DNA of 64,000 nucleotides, taken from Pectinophora gossypiella. Lineage: Eukaryota; Arthropoda; Insecta; Lepidoptera; Gelechiidae. The stretch spans positions 17,575,900 through 17,639,899 of the forward strand of contig NC_065405.1 of NCBI RefSeq assembly GCF_024362695.1, in the 5' to 3' direction. The translations under genes and the position numbers were made by a program. Each line of letters opens with the position of its first letter. Within the stretch, counting starts at the first letter, position 1. Under the pieces are notes generated by a model. That model did not search any database. It was not told the origin of the DNA and worked only from the letters and a program-made list of their open reading frames with translations. Below are positions 20,859-31,181 of the stretch, one piece after another.

Positions 20859-23800
20859 GTGTGTAAAAGTCGTCTTACAAACTTTGAGAAATATTTACAT
20901 ACCTTTGAAAGTGTTAGTAGTTGTAATGAGGTCCAAGCTCTAGAACTAAAATTGCGTATTACAAAAATTGATGAAAACTTTTCGGAATTTGAAAACATTC
21001 AGTCGAGTATAGAAAGTTTAACAGAGGGTGAAGAAGCATGTGAAGTACAGCAGGCACAAAGATCTGATTTTGAATCTCAATATTATCGAAATGTAGCCAG
21101 AGCGCAAGCATTATACCGCTCATTTAAGAAAACACCGTCGTATAAGTCTGACAAGAAAGAAAGTACATGCAATGCTTCTTTAGCTTCTAGTGAACATGAG
21201 GAGGATAATACAGTGAAGGAAACGAGTTGTTCTTTAAAAGGGGTGAAGTTACCTACCATACAAATACCTAAATTCTCCGGTGAATATTCAAACTGGCTCG
21301 AGTTCCGCGACACCTTCGTTTCGCTCATTCATAGCAACACGTCTATAAGCAGTATCCAGAAGTTCCACTACTTGCGAGCCTCACTTGACGGAAGCGCTGC
21401 TCTGGTCATACGTGCTCTTGAGTTCTCGGCGTCGAACTATACCGTTGCATGGAGTTCCTTGTGCGAAAGGTACGACAATACGCGGATACTTATCCAAAAC
21501 CACGTCAAAGCCATTTTTACCGAAGAACCTGTTAAAAAGGAATCCTCTGATTGTATTCGTAGACTTCTAGATGCATACAACAAAAATCTGCGGGCACTAC
21601 AAATATTAGGTGAGCCTATAAGCTCGTGGGATACGCTAATAATATATATCGTTTCATCTAAATTGGACCCTCGTACGCTGCGGGAATGGGAGGAATACAA
21701 GATTAAATACAAGCAAATTTCATTCAAAGTATTTTCTAAATTCTTAAAAAACCGGGCTGATCTTTTAGAAACTATCGAGTTGAGTACAAGCAAACCACAA
21801 AATACATCAAATACAAGCAAAAATATTAAAGCTCTAGCCGCTACTACAGAAATAACACAAAATAAAACTTACCTTTGTCCGTTCTGCAAGGAAGAACATC
21901 CGCTGTATAGATGTGACAAGTTTACACAGACGCCTCTAAATGAAAGAGAACAGTTCGTGTTCGATAGGAAGCTGTGCATAAACTGTCTCAGATCCGGACA
22001 CAACAAGCGTGTATGCCGGCTAGGTCCGTGTAGAAAATGCAAACAGAAACATAATTCTCTGTTGCACCGAGAAGTAACTGAGGCTGCTCAGGCGACAACC
22101 ACCGCACTCTCTGTCAATAATCAAGGCGGTCAAGTGTTACTCGCCACTGCAATTGTGAAGATCAAGGATAGCCAAGATAAAACTCACGAAGTGAGAGCAG
22201 TTCTCGACTCAGGTAGTCAGGCTTCGTTTATGACCGAGTCGTTACTGTCCAAACTGTACTTGAAATCACAAGACATAAATTTCACTGTTGCAGGCATTAA
22301 TAATGCAGTCTCTTCGATTACAAAGAAGTGCGATACAATAATACAGTCCAGGCTCAATTCATATCAAATAAACGTTACGTTTTTAGTGCTGCCAAGTATA
22401 ACGACATCCTCGACTAAGGTCGTAGATGTGACTGCACTAAACATCCCGTCAAACATTACGCTGGCAGATCCTGAGTTCTATAATCCGTCAAGTCTAGACT
22501 TGCTCCTTGGCGCAGACATTTTCTGGGATCTGCTTGGCTCGAATCAGGTACGAGTGAACAAGAATTATCCAGTGTTACAAGAAACTAAACTGGGGTACAT
22601 AGTCTCCGGTCCCACTGGAAATCCTCGTAACACACAAGTATGGTGCAATCTAAGCCAATTCGATACAATACAAGAACAACTGAGTAAATTTTGGGCTATC
22701 GAAGAAATACCAGAACCTCACAAGCCAGTTTACTCCAAAGAGGAAACCTCGTGTGAAGAGCACTTCGCCCACAACGTTGTTCGTGAAGATGATGGACGGT
22801 TTTCGGTGGCAATTCCCCTTAAGATGCCAGAAACTGTACTGGGTGACTCTTACGAGAGAGCAAAGAATTGTTTTCTTTCTTTGGAGAGGAGGTTTCAAAA
22901 ACAAGAAAAACTGAAGGACATGTACAAAGATTTCATGAAAGAATATGGCGATTTAGGGCATATGACTAAAGGTGACATCAACAAACCGCCCAAGAATTCA
23001 TATTTTCTGCCACACTATGGCGTGCTGCGCGAACAGAGCACCACTACTAAATTGCGCGCTGTCTTTAACGCGAGCGCATCCACTACTTCCGGACTATCAC
23101 TGAATGATATTCAGATGGTAGGGCCGACGATACAGAGTGATTTGCTCTCCATACTTCTAAGATTTCGGCAGCATCGCTATGTTTTGGCAGGAGACATCGA
23201 GAAGATGTATAGGCAGGTGTTAATCCACAAGAATCAACGTCATTTGCAGCAAATTATTTGGCGTGATGATCCGTCAAAACCATTAGAATTGTACACGTTA
23301 AATACAGTGACTTACGGCACTGCGTCTGCACCCTTTCTCTCGGTTCGATGTCTAAAGCAATTAGCCGACGAGTGCAAGAATGAGCAAATACGTCAGATTA
23401 TCAACGAAGACTTCTATGTGGACGATTTGCTCACAGGGGACGCAACTGCTGAAGGTCTTACAAGTATTAAGTCACAAGTAACAGACATGCTAGCATCAGG
23501 ATGCTTCAACCTACGAAAGTTTAGATCAAACTTACCTGCTTGCAATTCTTCTGAATCCTCAGACGCTCGTTCTGTAGTCGATTCGATTGAACATCAGCAG
23601 TCGAGTGCACTTGGTTTGAAGTGGTCGCTTCCTGATGACCAGTTACAATTCACAGTTAATGAGAATCAATCTGCTAAGATTACAAAAAGAGTCATTTTAT
23701 CGACGATCTCACAAGTATTCGATCCCTTAGGCCTTCTTAGCATCTTTATTATCATTGGACAAGTTCTTCTTCAAAAGCTTTGGCTTCATAAATTACAATG

Positions 23801-24140
23801 GGATGACCCATTGCCTCGAGAAATCTACAATTTGTGGTCAAAATTCGTTAATAGCTTGTCCCTTGTCAGTCAAATTAGCATTCCGAGACACGTGGTTTGT
23901 GATTCTCCTACAAATATTCAGTTGCATGTCTTCAGTGACGCATCAAAGGACGCTTACGGTGCCTGTGTCTATGTTAGATCTGAAGACACAGAAGGTAATG
24001 TCACGGTTCATTTGCTGTGTGCAAAGAGTAGAGTGGCGCCTTTGAAAGCGAATACAATACCGCGTCTTGAACTATGGTGGAGCTGCTGCTGCTTCAAGGC
24101 TTCTAACGAAAGTTTTGATGTCCACACGTATAAACGTTAA
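20859..24140 (+). CDS. BEL/Pao Gag-protease-RT-RNase H part of the polyprotein
   Basis: 1093 residues as reported. Residues about 125-300 resemble the Gag domain common in these elements (LPTIQIPKFSGEYSNWLEFR near 128). CCHC-like knuckles lie at about 338-400 (CPFCKEEHPLYRC, CINCLRSGHNKRVC). The retropepsin active site is LDSGSQASF near 448. The RT catalytic site is YVDDLLTG near 852. RNase H starts at VFSDASKDAYGACVY near 1023. The frame is open upstream of the GTG used here back to 20817, and that extension also looks like Gag, so the true start lies upstream or its ATG has been lost. The C-terminal 25 or so residues are out of frame after the break near 24070. Confidence 0.92.
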   Translation: MCKSRLTNFEKYLHTFESVSSCNEVQALELKLRITKIDENFSEFENIQSSIESLTEGEEACEVQQAQRSDFESQYYRNVARAQALYRSFKKTPSYKSDKKESTCNASLASSEHEEDNTVKETSCSLKGVKLPTIQIPKFSGEYSNWLEFRDTFVSLIHSNTSISSIQKFHYLRASLDGSAALVIRALEFSASNYTVAWSSLCERYDNTRILIQNHVKAIFTEEPVKKESSDCIRRLLDAYNKNLRALQILGEPISSWDTLIIYIVSSKLDPRTLREWEEYKIKYKQISFKVFSKFLKNRADLLETIELSTSKPQNTSNTSKNIKALAATTEITQNKTYLCPFCKEEHPLYRCDKFTQTPLNEREQFVFDRKLCINCLRSGHNKRVCRLGPCRKCKQKHNSLLHREVTEAAQATTTALSVNNQGGQVLLATAIVKIKDSQDKTHEVRAVLDSGSQASFMTESLLSKLYLKSQDINFTVAGINNAVSSITKKCDTIIQSRLNSYQINVTFLVLPSITTSSTKVVDVTALNIPSNITLADPEFYNPSSLDLLLGADIFWDLLGSNQVRVNKNYPVLQETKLGYIVSGPTGNPRNTQVWCNLSQFDTIQEQLSKFWAIEEIPEPHKPVYSKEETSCEEHFAHNVVREDDGRFSVAIPLKMPETVLGDSYERAKNCFLSLERRFQKQEKLKDMYKDFMKEYGDLGHMTKGDINKPPKNSYFLPHYGVLREQSTTTKLRAVFNASASTTSGLSLNDIQMVGPTIQSDLLSILLRFRQHRYVLAGDIEKMYRQVLIHKNQRHLQQIIWRDDPSKPLELYTLNTVTYGTASAPFLSVRCLKQLADECKNEQIRQIINEDFYVDDLLTGDATAEGLTSIKSQVTDMLASGCFNLRKFRSNLPACNSSESSDARSVVDSIEHQQSSALGLKWSLPDDQLQFTVNENQSAKITKRVILSTISQVFDPLGLLSIFIIIGQVLLQKLWLHKLQWDDPLPREIYNLWSKFVNSLSLVSQISIPRHVVCDSPTNIQLHVFSDASKDAYGACVYVRSEDTEGNVTVHLLCAKSRVAPLKANTIPRLELWWSCCCFKASNESFDVHTYKR

Positions 24141-26004
24141 AACATGCTTCTTATGGACGGATTCTTCCGTTGTCATAGGCTGGTTAAAGATGCCACCAAA
24201 CAAGTTGAAGCAATATATTAAAAATAGAGTGGCTAGTATACAAGAATTGACCGAAAACCATACTTGGCGGCACGTGCCTACTGCATGTAATCCTGCAGAC
24301 CTATTAAGTAGAGGTGTCACTACTTTAGACACCAACAAAATGACTTTGTGGTGGAACGGTCCCCAGTTTCTAACACTCTCTGAAAACTCATGGCGAAATA
24401 AATCTTTTGATTATGTCGAATCTGATCTTCCAGAAGTTGTAGCTAATGTCGCTTGCTCACAAGAATCTAATGAGTTATTTCCATTTTCGCGTTTTTCTCA
24501 ACTAAGAAAACTAACTAATAACATGGTCTACGTCTTACGGTTTATTTCTAATTGCAAAGATTCCAAAAATGCAAATAAGGGTTTCATTACACATACAGAG
24601 AGGCAAAATGCATACAATACTTTACTTAAACTATCACAAGAAGAAACCTTTAAGGAAGAATCTAAATTATTAACTAATGGTCAACAGCTGCCACGCAAGA
24701 ATAGGCTTCTGTCTTTAAGTCCATTTGTTGATGATACTGGAGTGATTAGAGTAGGAGGCCGTATAAAACATGGAAATTTCAGTTATTCCAAGAAGCATCC
24801 CGTCTTGCTTTCGTCTAAACATCCATTGACAAGGCTGATTTTTGAACAAGAACATCTCCGTCTATTGCACGCGGGACCTCAGTTACTTCTGTGTTCAATA
24901 CGAGAACATTTGTGGCCTATCGGTGGTCGTAACTTAGCAAAGCACGTTGTGCACAAGTGTTTACGGTGCTTTCGCTTAAACGCGCAAACTGTTACTCCGA
25001 TTATGGGCAATCTCCCAGAGCGACGCCTCCATCCAGGGTATCCTTTCCAGACTTCTGGAATGGACTATGCAGGTCCTATAACAGCGTTAAGTAAAAAAGG
25101 TCGCGGAAGTAAAACCGAGAAAGTATACATCGCTATATTCGTTTGCTTCACTACCAAATCCATTCATCTCGAGCTTGTAGGCGACTTAACCAAAGACTCC
25201 TTTCTTTCTGCTTTACGGAGATTCATAGCCAGACGATCTAAACCACAATGCTTATACTCCGATAACGGTACACAGTTTGGAGGCGCACGAAATGAATTAC
25301 GTAAATTCTTTAAGGACAATGCTCACTTAATAACTAATGATATGTCACAAGAAGGTATAGATTTCAAGTTTCTACCAGCATATGCTCCTCATATGGCAGG
25401 ACTAGCAGAGGCAGGTGTGAAATCTGTAAAGGCACACTTACGTCGTGTATTAGGTGATGCTCATTTAGTTTTCGAGGATTTGTATACTGTCCTAGTACAA
25501 ATCGAGGCAGTTTTAAATTCAAGGCCCCTGACTGCCATGTCGACAGACCCACATGACTTGACTCCACTAACTCCAGGACACTTTTTGGTGGGACGACCTC
25601 TTACTGCTTTGCCGACTCCTGCGCTGATGGATGTCAACGAGAATCGACTCAAACGTTTTGAGAGATTAGAGCGCATGCGACAACAATTCTGGGCTCGCTG
25701 GGCCAAGGAGTACGTCGGTGAACTGCAACAGCGTACAAAATGGCGTTCATCTAACGGAATCTTGCAAGAAGGGACACTCGTATTAATTAAAGAAGATTCA
25801 ATTCCCCCGATGAAGTGGAGTCTAGGACGCGTGATCAAGGCTTATCCAGGCACAGATTCTATTACCAGAGTTGCAGATCTTCGCACAAGCAAAGGAATTG
25901 CTCGTCGTGCTTTTAATAGAATTTGCCCCTTGCCAATAGAAGCACCAACTGATGAGGAGTTGAAAGACAGGCCTTTCAACGCTGGGGGGCATGTTAAGAA
26001 TTAA
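24067..26004 (+). CDS. BEL/Pao RNase H end and integrase
   Basis: 645 residues, open in the next frame and overlapping the upstream ORF by about 75 bases; the two are one polyprotein split by a frame break. It starts within RNase H (LWTDSSVVIGWLK near 30). An HHCC-type zinc-binding region follows (CLRCF near 300). Integrase catalytic residues lie in GMDYAGP (about 332), YSDNGTQFGG (about 396) and AGLAEAGVKS (about 444). A C-terminal domain typical of BEL/Pao integrases follows (LVLIKEDSIPPMKWSLGRV near 570). The stop lies just inside the 3' LTR. Confidence 0.92.
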   Translation: MNYGGAAAASRLLTKVLMSTRINVKTCFLWTDSSVVIGWLKMPPNKLKQYIKNRVASIQELTENHTWRHVPTACNPADLLSRGVTTLDTNKMTLWWNGPQFLTLSENSWRNKSFDYVESDLPEVVANVACSQESNELFPFSRFSQLRKLTNNMVYVLRFISNCKDSKNANKGFITHTERQNAYNTLLKLSQEETFKEESKLLTNGQQLPRKNRLLSLSPFVDDTGVIRVGGRIKHGNFSYSKKHPVLLSSKHPLTRLIFEQEHLRLLHAGPQLLLCSIREHLWPIGGRNLAKHVVHKCLRCFRLNAQTVTPIMGNLPERRLHPGYPFQTSGMDYAGPITALSKKGRGSKTEKVYIAIFVCFTTKSIHLELVGDLTKDSFLSALRRFIARRSKPQCLYSDNGTQFGGARNELRKFFKDNAHLITNDMSQEGIDFKFLPAYAPHMAGLAEAGVKSVKAHLRRVLGDAHLVFEDLYTVLVQIEAVLNSRPLTAMSTDPHDLTPLTPGHFLVGRPLTALPTPALMDVNENRLKRFERLERMRQQFWARWAKEYVGELQQRTKWRSSNGILQEGTLVLIKEDSIPPMKWSLGRVIKAYPGTDSITRVADLRTSKGIARRAFNRICPLPIEAPTDEELKDRPFNAGGHVKN

Positions 26005-26248
26005 CTACGAAGATATACTTACCTATACTTACCTGCATCAGCTGATGTCGGGCACCCCGCGCGCCCCTCCTGCGTCGCCGCGCCGAAGTCATTCTACCAG
26101 TCATTCATTCGCTCTCTTTTTCATACTCACTCGCTCGACCACGCCCAAGCCGTACACGCACAATTTTATCATGTAAATTACCAGTATTGAAGAATAATTA
26201 TTACAACAGCATTATCAAGAAAACGTCTTTTATTGAAGTTCCTGAACA
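25992..26248 (+). repeat. 3' LTR of the BEL/Pao element
   Basis: Same length as the 5' LTR, with three differences. The integrase stop codon falls in its first bases. It is followed by gccta, the target duplication, and then SINE-3-like sequence. Confidence 0.95.
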
Positions 26249-26290
26249 GCCTATATACGTCCCACTGCCGGGCCTGTAGGCTCAATCAAC
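26249..26290 (-). mobile_element. SINE-3 tail fragment flanking the LTR element
   Basis: The sequence after the LTR (gcctatatacgtcccactgc) is the SINE-3 tail read on the minus strand. The left target copy 'gccta' at 19282 may derive from the same SINE sequence, so the LTR element may have landed in or beside a SINE. The rest to 26640 shows nothing recognised. Confidence 0.55.
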
Positions 26291-26643
26291 CGGAATAAAT
26301 ATATTTTATGACTGTCGATTATCTACACGATAGAAGACTAGGAAGTGAGATAATGGTTACTCGCTGCTCCCGGCAGCAATGCGTATTAGGGAAACTTCTC
26401 TCTGATTACGTTATTGCTCTTACAATATTGTAGATTTGGCTTCAGCATCTTAACTGGGATACTTTTGTTCCGAGATTATTGGCCCCGTTATTTTGGGGAC
26501 TTTCGTCTTTTACAGTTTACGGCTATTGATGTAAAGTAGAAAGATTCAGGAAGATGTCTGATGATGTTTTCCTTCTATAACTCGCGTATGCAGCAGTTGT
26601 AAACCGTCACCTTATTAGGAATTAGGAGATTAACCCTTATTTA

Positions 26644-26907
26644 ATACTTTACTTAGTTATTATTGAGCCGCCAAAGGCCCCTGACATGGCTCATGTAACG
26701 ACTACTTACTTACATCAGTAAGTAGTAACCGGGACCAACGGCTTAACGTCCCTGCCGAAGCACGGATCATCTTACTTTTTGGACAATCATGTGATCAACC
26801 TGTAATGTCCTAACCAAACTAGGGATCACAAAGTGATTTTTGCGTTTTATCCCAACCGAGATTCGGATCGTGAGCCCAACGCTCAACTACTGAACCACGG
26901 AGGTCGT
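26644..26907 (-). mobile_element. SINE-2, near-complete
   Basis: Minus-strand tail, core and head ('caacgctcaactactgaacc', 'cacggagg'). Most of the distal tail is missing, and the B box is degraded. Confidence 0.78.
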
Positions 26908-27352
26908 TACATATATTATTGGGTATTTATATTATGTTATTTTAATGCATTATTATTATTGTTATTTATATTATGATGTTATTATGCTGTGTACGCATGT
27001 CATTGGCAAGCATATTTACCAAGTCTTTTTATTTATAATGCTGTCTGTAAAAGTTTCATATATATTGATGTATGTGTACCTAAATAAATAAATAAGTGTA
27101 AGACAATACAAGTTTTACTCCAGTTTGTAATTACGCAACATGATTTTAATCTAAACTCTTATACTTATTGTAATGTTTGTTTAAAATAAAGTCTTTGTTG
27201 GCTTCTTATCATATGTTACTCTTTACGACTTTAAATTGCCTCCACCGAGGCGTTCCAAGTATTAATTACACATCTGAAGGTATTTTCAAATTATTTCCAT
27301 GTTTATTACGGTTTCATGCTTAGGTAATTTTAGCAATAAGTATTCTATGGCC
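26908..27352. other. AT-rich stretch without a feature
   Basis: TAT-rich low complexity at 26910-27110, then unremarkable sequence. Confidence 0.4.
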
Positions 27353-27719
27353 CCGATTCCTGCAGACACCGCCTAATTTTATTTTAAGTTATATCCGTCA
27401 TTTTCATATCCGGTGAAAAGGAAAGGGACGGATGATTCACAGCTCTTAATTTTAGGAAGAATGAGTAAATGAATGAATAACCCGGGCGAATCAAAAGGTA
27501 CGTTGCTGGTATGCAATCCGTTTGACCAGCTGTCTACTTAACTATGTCGGGTTATTGACGGATGTAAAATTTTTAGACGGTTGGTTTAGATTTGTGCTTA
27601 AAATTGACGTGTGTTCCATAAATTTTATGCTTGTCGATTACCCGTCCCTTTCCTTTTCGGCGGATAAGAAAATGACAGATATAACTTAAAATAAAATTAG
27701 ATGGTATTTACAGGAATTA
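27353..27719. mobile_element. Fold-back element G, copy 1
   Basis: Arms of about 70 bp (27360-27430 and 27642-27715) are inverted copies containing 'taagttatatccgtcatttt' and 'aaaggaaagggac'. The centre is non-coding. Related copies: 57883-58217, 60898-61206 and a degraded one at 52133-52345. Confidence 0.75.
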
Positions 27720-27902
27720 GCACCTATATCTGTATTGTTACAACTTGAAATGCTCGAAAGTGTAATTTTAAGCTCTGTTTCAACAGTTGCTGATATCTGC
27801 CTGTGAAAATGCCTATCTAGGACTAACCTAATAAGTAGATCTAGATAGTATTTGACAGTACTTTACAGTGAAAAGTAAAAACCATTTAAGCGCCTGAAAA
27901 GA

Positions 27903-28504
27903 CCCCTCCGGACTTGTGGTCACACCAGGTTGTCACACCAGTATGACAAACAGGAATTTTATTCTTGTTTGTCACACCGCTAACAATACAACACCTTTTA
28001 TCACACCATTATTAGTGCGGAGAATATCCCTATGATAAAAAATATATCGATATTTGCCATGAAGCATTATATTTGTGCAAAGAGATTATTTATGTTTTAT
28101 TAAACATTCTTTTTGTTTATTCCTATCTTCTATCAGTTGTCTTTGATTACTTGTGGCTCTGCCCACCCCATTAGGGATTACGGGCGTGAGTTTATGTATG
28201 TATGTATGTCTATCATTTAAGACAACAGGCCTGAGGATGCCCAATTGGGCGCGAACCTCGGCTCAGGGCGTCGTCTGAGAGGAAAAATGTTTGAAAGAAT
28301 ATTCCTTAGCGATAACTTTCTGTTAGATTAAGTATAATTTCGTAAATAAAATCAATTTTAATTTATCCGCCGATAAACACAGCACTACTTATAATGACAA
28401 GTCAGGATAAAAGGTGTTGTATTGTTAGCGGTGTGACAAACAAGAAAAAAATCCTGTTTGTCATACTGGTGTGACAACCTGGTGTGACCACGAGTCCGGA
28501 GGGG
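27903..28504. mobile_element. Fold-back element with terminal repeats of about 105 bp
   Basis: Left arm 27903-28003 (CCCCTCCGGACT, GTGGTCACACCAGGTTGTCA, then TTTGTCACACCGCTAACAAT) is matched in inverse by 28402-28504. The middle carries two other repeat pieces: a 'gggattacgggcgtgag' segment near 28175 and an inverted family F end at 28218-28315. No ORF of interest. Confidence 0.8.
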
Positions 28505-28689
28505 AAAAAACACATTTGGGTGTGATTTAAGTTAACATAACCACGCAATAGACAAACTAGGGTCAAATCAAATCTATTTATTTGCGAGAACACATAAATA
28601 CAAAAGGTGGTAAAATAATTTAAATAGCAATCAAGGTAAAAAATCCTGGTTTCTATTTTTACCCAGAATTAAATTAATAGAAGTTTTTG

Positions 28690-28910
28690 TGATGAAATGC
28701 ATGCACGCTGAGCGGTGGGCACGGATCGTCACGCATTAGGTGCCTCATGACGGGTACAGGCGTCGTGGTAGACCTCGAAAGAGATGGCGTGACGACTTGG
28801 ACGCTTGGAGGGACTGGCCGGAGTACGCACAGGACCGCGAAAAATGGGAAGAGGAAGGGGAGGCCTTTGCCCAGCAGTGGGACCTTGTAGGCTAGATTAG
28901 ATTAGATTTG
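28690..28910 (+). pseudogene. RTE-type LINE 3' end
   Basis: The frame reads RPRKRWRDDLDAWRDWPEYA, then EKWEEEGEAFAQQWDLVG and a stop; this is the classical C-terminus of RTE-type elements. An upstream piece, ERWARIVTH, is in another frame. The element ends shortly after the stop in an 'agatt' repeat. Its last bases (GCCCAGCAGTGGGACCT) closely resemble the tails of SINE-3 and SINE-5S. Confidence 0.82.
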
Positions 28911-29148
28911 TGATGAAAACCATGTCAAAATTGTGTATTTTCAAAAAGGTGCCTACTGTGTTTTCGATATAAAACCCTGGCTTTACATACCTTTATATAT
29001 CCTGATATGTAAGTATGTACATCTGTAATCTCGCATAACCTTAGGGCAACATGGACATCCACTATACGGACTTAAGCTACTTATCAGAATTTAACAAATG
29101 TGGTATCACTAGGAGTGCCTTGATTGTTTCCTAAGTAAGTAAACATCT

Positions 29149-29335
29149 TCTCTAGTTATTAAATAACTTGTAATGTACCCTCATTGATTTAAAAGATGTG
29201 TTGCTGTTGCAGTTTCTTGTCATTTCTTCTCCTCAGCCATAACACCTTGCGAAATGACGTAAATTCAAAAATGTTACATTGACCTTCAACAAGTTTATCC
29301 ATGATAATTACGTTTAATAAATGATTCTGATTCTG
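29149..29335 (+). mobile_element. LINE-A 3' end, near-identical truncated copy
   Basis: Nearly identical to 5973-6157, ending in TGATTC repeats. It has no coding part. A second degraded copy in the same orientation follows at 29336-29395. Confidence 0.85.
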
Positions 29336-29862
29336 CGAAATAAGGATTCAAAAATTTTGAATTGATCTTCAACAAGTTTATTTACAACAATGAGGGTCTT
29401 TCCAATCGACGTTCCTCAAACACACGATAGATAGCGTTGTTCACTTTTAACGTGATAATTACCTATTTTCTCATTGCTGGGGTACATAATTATTCAAAAA
29501 TGTAATGTAATGGCAGAAGCAAATACAAAACTAATTGTTGCTTGATATTTGTCTCACATTATGTATATGTACTTAGAATGATGTTACTACCTATATTGCT
29601 TCTCTTTATTTCGATCAGAACAATAATGGGTGGAATTTCTAATTATACCTTAGTGTAATAAAAAGGGTCATCAATTATACCCAAAAACAAAAATAAAAGG
29701 TGCATATGTTATCCATGAAATTAGAAGTTTAAACTAAAAACTTAACAACGCCATCTGTTTTTGGGGAACGCCGATTGGAAAGTCCCTAATTACGTTGAAT
29801 AAATGGTTCTCATTTCTGATATATAAGTTCTCTACTTACATACAAAAAAATCAAATGAAAAA
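29336..29862. other. Stretch without a supported gene
   Basis: Degraded LINE-A tail-like words near 29345-29395. Otherwise AT-rich, with no ORF or repeat recognised. Confidence 0.4.
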
Positions 29863-30135
29863 GTGCTGGACAGAGTTGAAGAAAAGAGAACCATATTGAA
29901 GACTATAAAGAACCGGAGAGGAAATATGATTGGCCACCTGATACGACACGATTCATTTATAACAAACATTATAGAAGGAAAAATTGAAGGGAAGAGAGGA
30001 AGGGGTAGACCTAGGATAACATTTATGAAACAAATAAAAGAGAAGGTGCAGGTCGTGTCGTATCGGGAGGTGAAGGTTTTGGCTGGAAGAAGAGAGGAAT
30101 GGCGGTTACTCCATCGACAAGAGCGCAGCTCTTAA
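29863..30135 (+). pseudogene. LINE-C C-terminal fragment, best-preserved copy
   Basis: Open for 90 residues: MIGHLIRHDSFITNII, EGKRGRGRPRITFMKQIKEK, then EEWRLLHRQERSS at the end. This is a C-terminal tail abundant in insect LINE-encoded proteins. Related inverted fragments lie at 10735-10925 and 40787-40985. There is no RT domain nearby. Confidence 0.65.
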
Positions 30136-30177
30136 ATAGAGAGAGAGACTTACATACATATATAAGGTGCCGCCTAA

Positions 30178-30515
30178 GTCCCGTTGCGTTTGGCAGACCT
30201 CGATCCGAAAGACGTAATATACGATCCCGACGACCCTATTACTCTAGCCATAAAGGCAGCCAATCAGCTCGCGACACCAAACACTTCAGGACCCCGATAC
30301 CGACCCCGCCGGCGTGGTCGACGATTTCCCTCATTCAGCGCTTATCGCTATCGACCCACTAGGGTCGATTCATTCTTTCAAATATTTTTCCTCTCAGACG
30401 ACGCCCTGAGCCAAGGTTCGCGACCAACTGGGCACTCTCATGCCTGTTGTCTTAAACGTTGTATTGGGTGAGAGCCTTCAGCGCTCCCAACTACTTTCGC
30501 TTCTTCTGCTCTCAT
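30178..30515 (+). repeat. Interspersed repeat family F with a conserved peptide
   Basis: One frame encodes DPDDPITLAIKAANQLAT followed by NTSGPRYR. The minus-strand copy at 46386-46680 keeps the same peptide with a few changes (DPITLEVEAANQLAT, NTSGPRYR). The 3' half repeats sequence at 6190-6345. Preservation of the frame in both copies suggests the source element encodes a protein here; its identity is unknown. Confidence 0.6.
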
Positions 30516-30575
30516 CAAAGTCTTCGTGCATTCTCACTGATTTAAAATACTTTTTTGCTTTTTTTAAAACCACCA

Positions 30576-30735
30576 GGGGCCTGTTTTATAAAACTTACAA
30601 TTGTAAATTACAACGACAATTTGGTGTTCATTACGTAGCTAATATGAAATGAAAAATATTTGTGATCACTCACTCCGCAATGTACATCAAATTGTCATTG
30701 TAATTTACAATTGTAAGTTTTATTAAACAGACCCC
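30576..30735. mobile_element. Fold-back MITE
   Basis: Inverted arms of about 55 bp: GGGGCCTGTTTTATAAAAC then TTACAATTGTAAATTACAA on the left, matched in inverse on the right, with one two-base difference near the tip. The total is 160 bp and non-coding. Confidence 0.85.
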
Positions 30736-31042
30736 AGGATTTGATTGTTGTCTACTTATTAGACGTAAATTATTTTTTGTTTGTAGATAAAAAATCAACA
30801 GAAAAATCAAACAAATATTTCCTTGTTTCACTTGTTAGAGCGCGCTGTTTTCCGTGATCTGTTTTAGTTTTACATTTGATATTGTATGTCTCTTTCCCAA
30901 TAAGTTGTACTTTATATTTATGTCCTGCTCTCATACGTGCGTATGAGAACGCAAGAACTAGTGTAGGACACCTCGACCTTAGACCGCGTTTGGGGACGGC
31001 ACGGTGCGCGGCGGGCTGCAGGAAAAACAAACGTACGACAAT

Positions 31043-31178
31043 GTACGGTCACGAGTTTTTTTTAGAAACCATGTCACATTAAGTTTTTTGACAAATTAAA
31101 TCGTAAGTCTCATTAAATGTCAAATATGATAGTGCGACAGGGTTCTAAAGTGGATACATCATATTGCTCATGACTGTA
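31043..31178. mobile_element. M1 MITE, internally shortened copy
   Basis: Same termini and internal order as 9364-9509, with the first internal third replaced by a T run. Its right terminus lies immediately before the candidate exon of gene 1 that ends at 31209. Confidence 0.8.
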
Positions 31179-31181
31179 CAG

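Larger units (their letters stand above)
19287..26248 (+). mobile_element. BEL/Pao LTR retrotransposon, complete
   Basis: 257-bp LTRs at both ends start TG and end CA. They differ at 3 positions by my reading, so the insertion is young. The 5-bp target duplication is gccta (19282-19286 and 26249-26253). Internal order is leader, gag, protease, RT, RNase H, integrase, which is the BEL/Pao order. A G-rich tract (ctgggggg) precedes the 3' LTR as the polypurine primer. The pol frame is broken once near 24070, so the copy as sequenced would not make a full polyprotein. No envelope-like ORF is seen. Confidence 0.95.
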
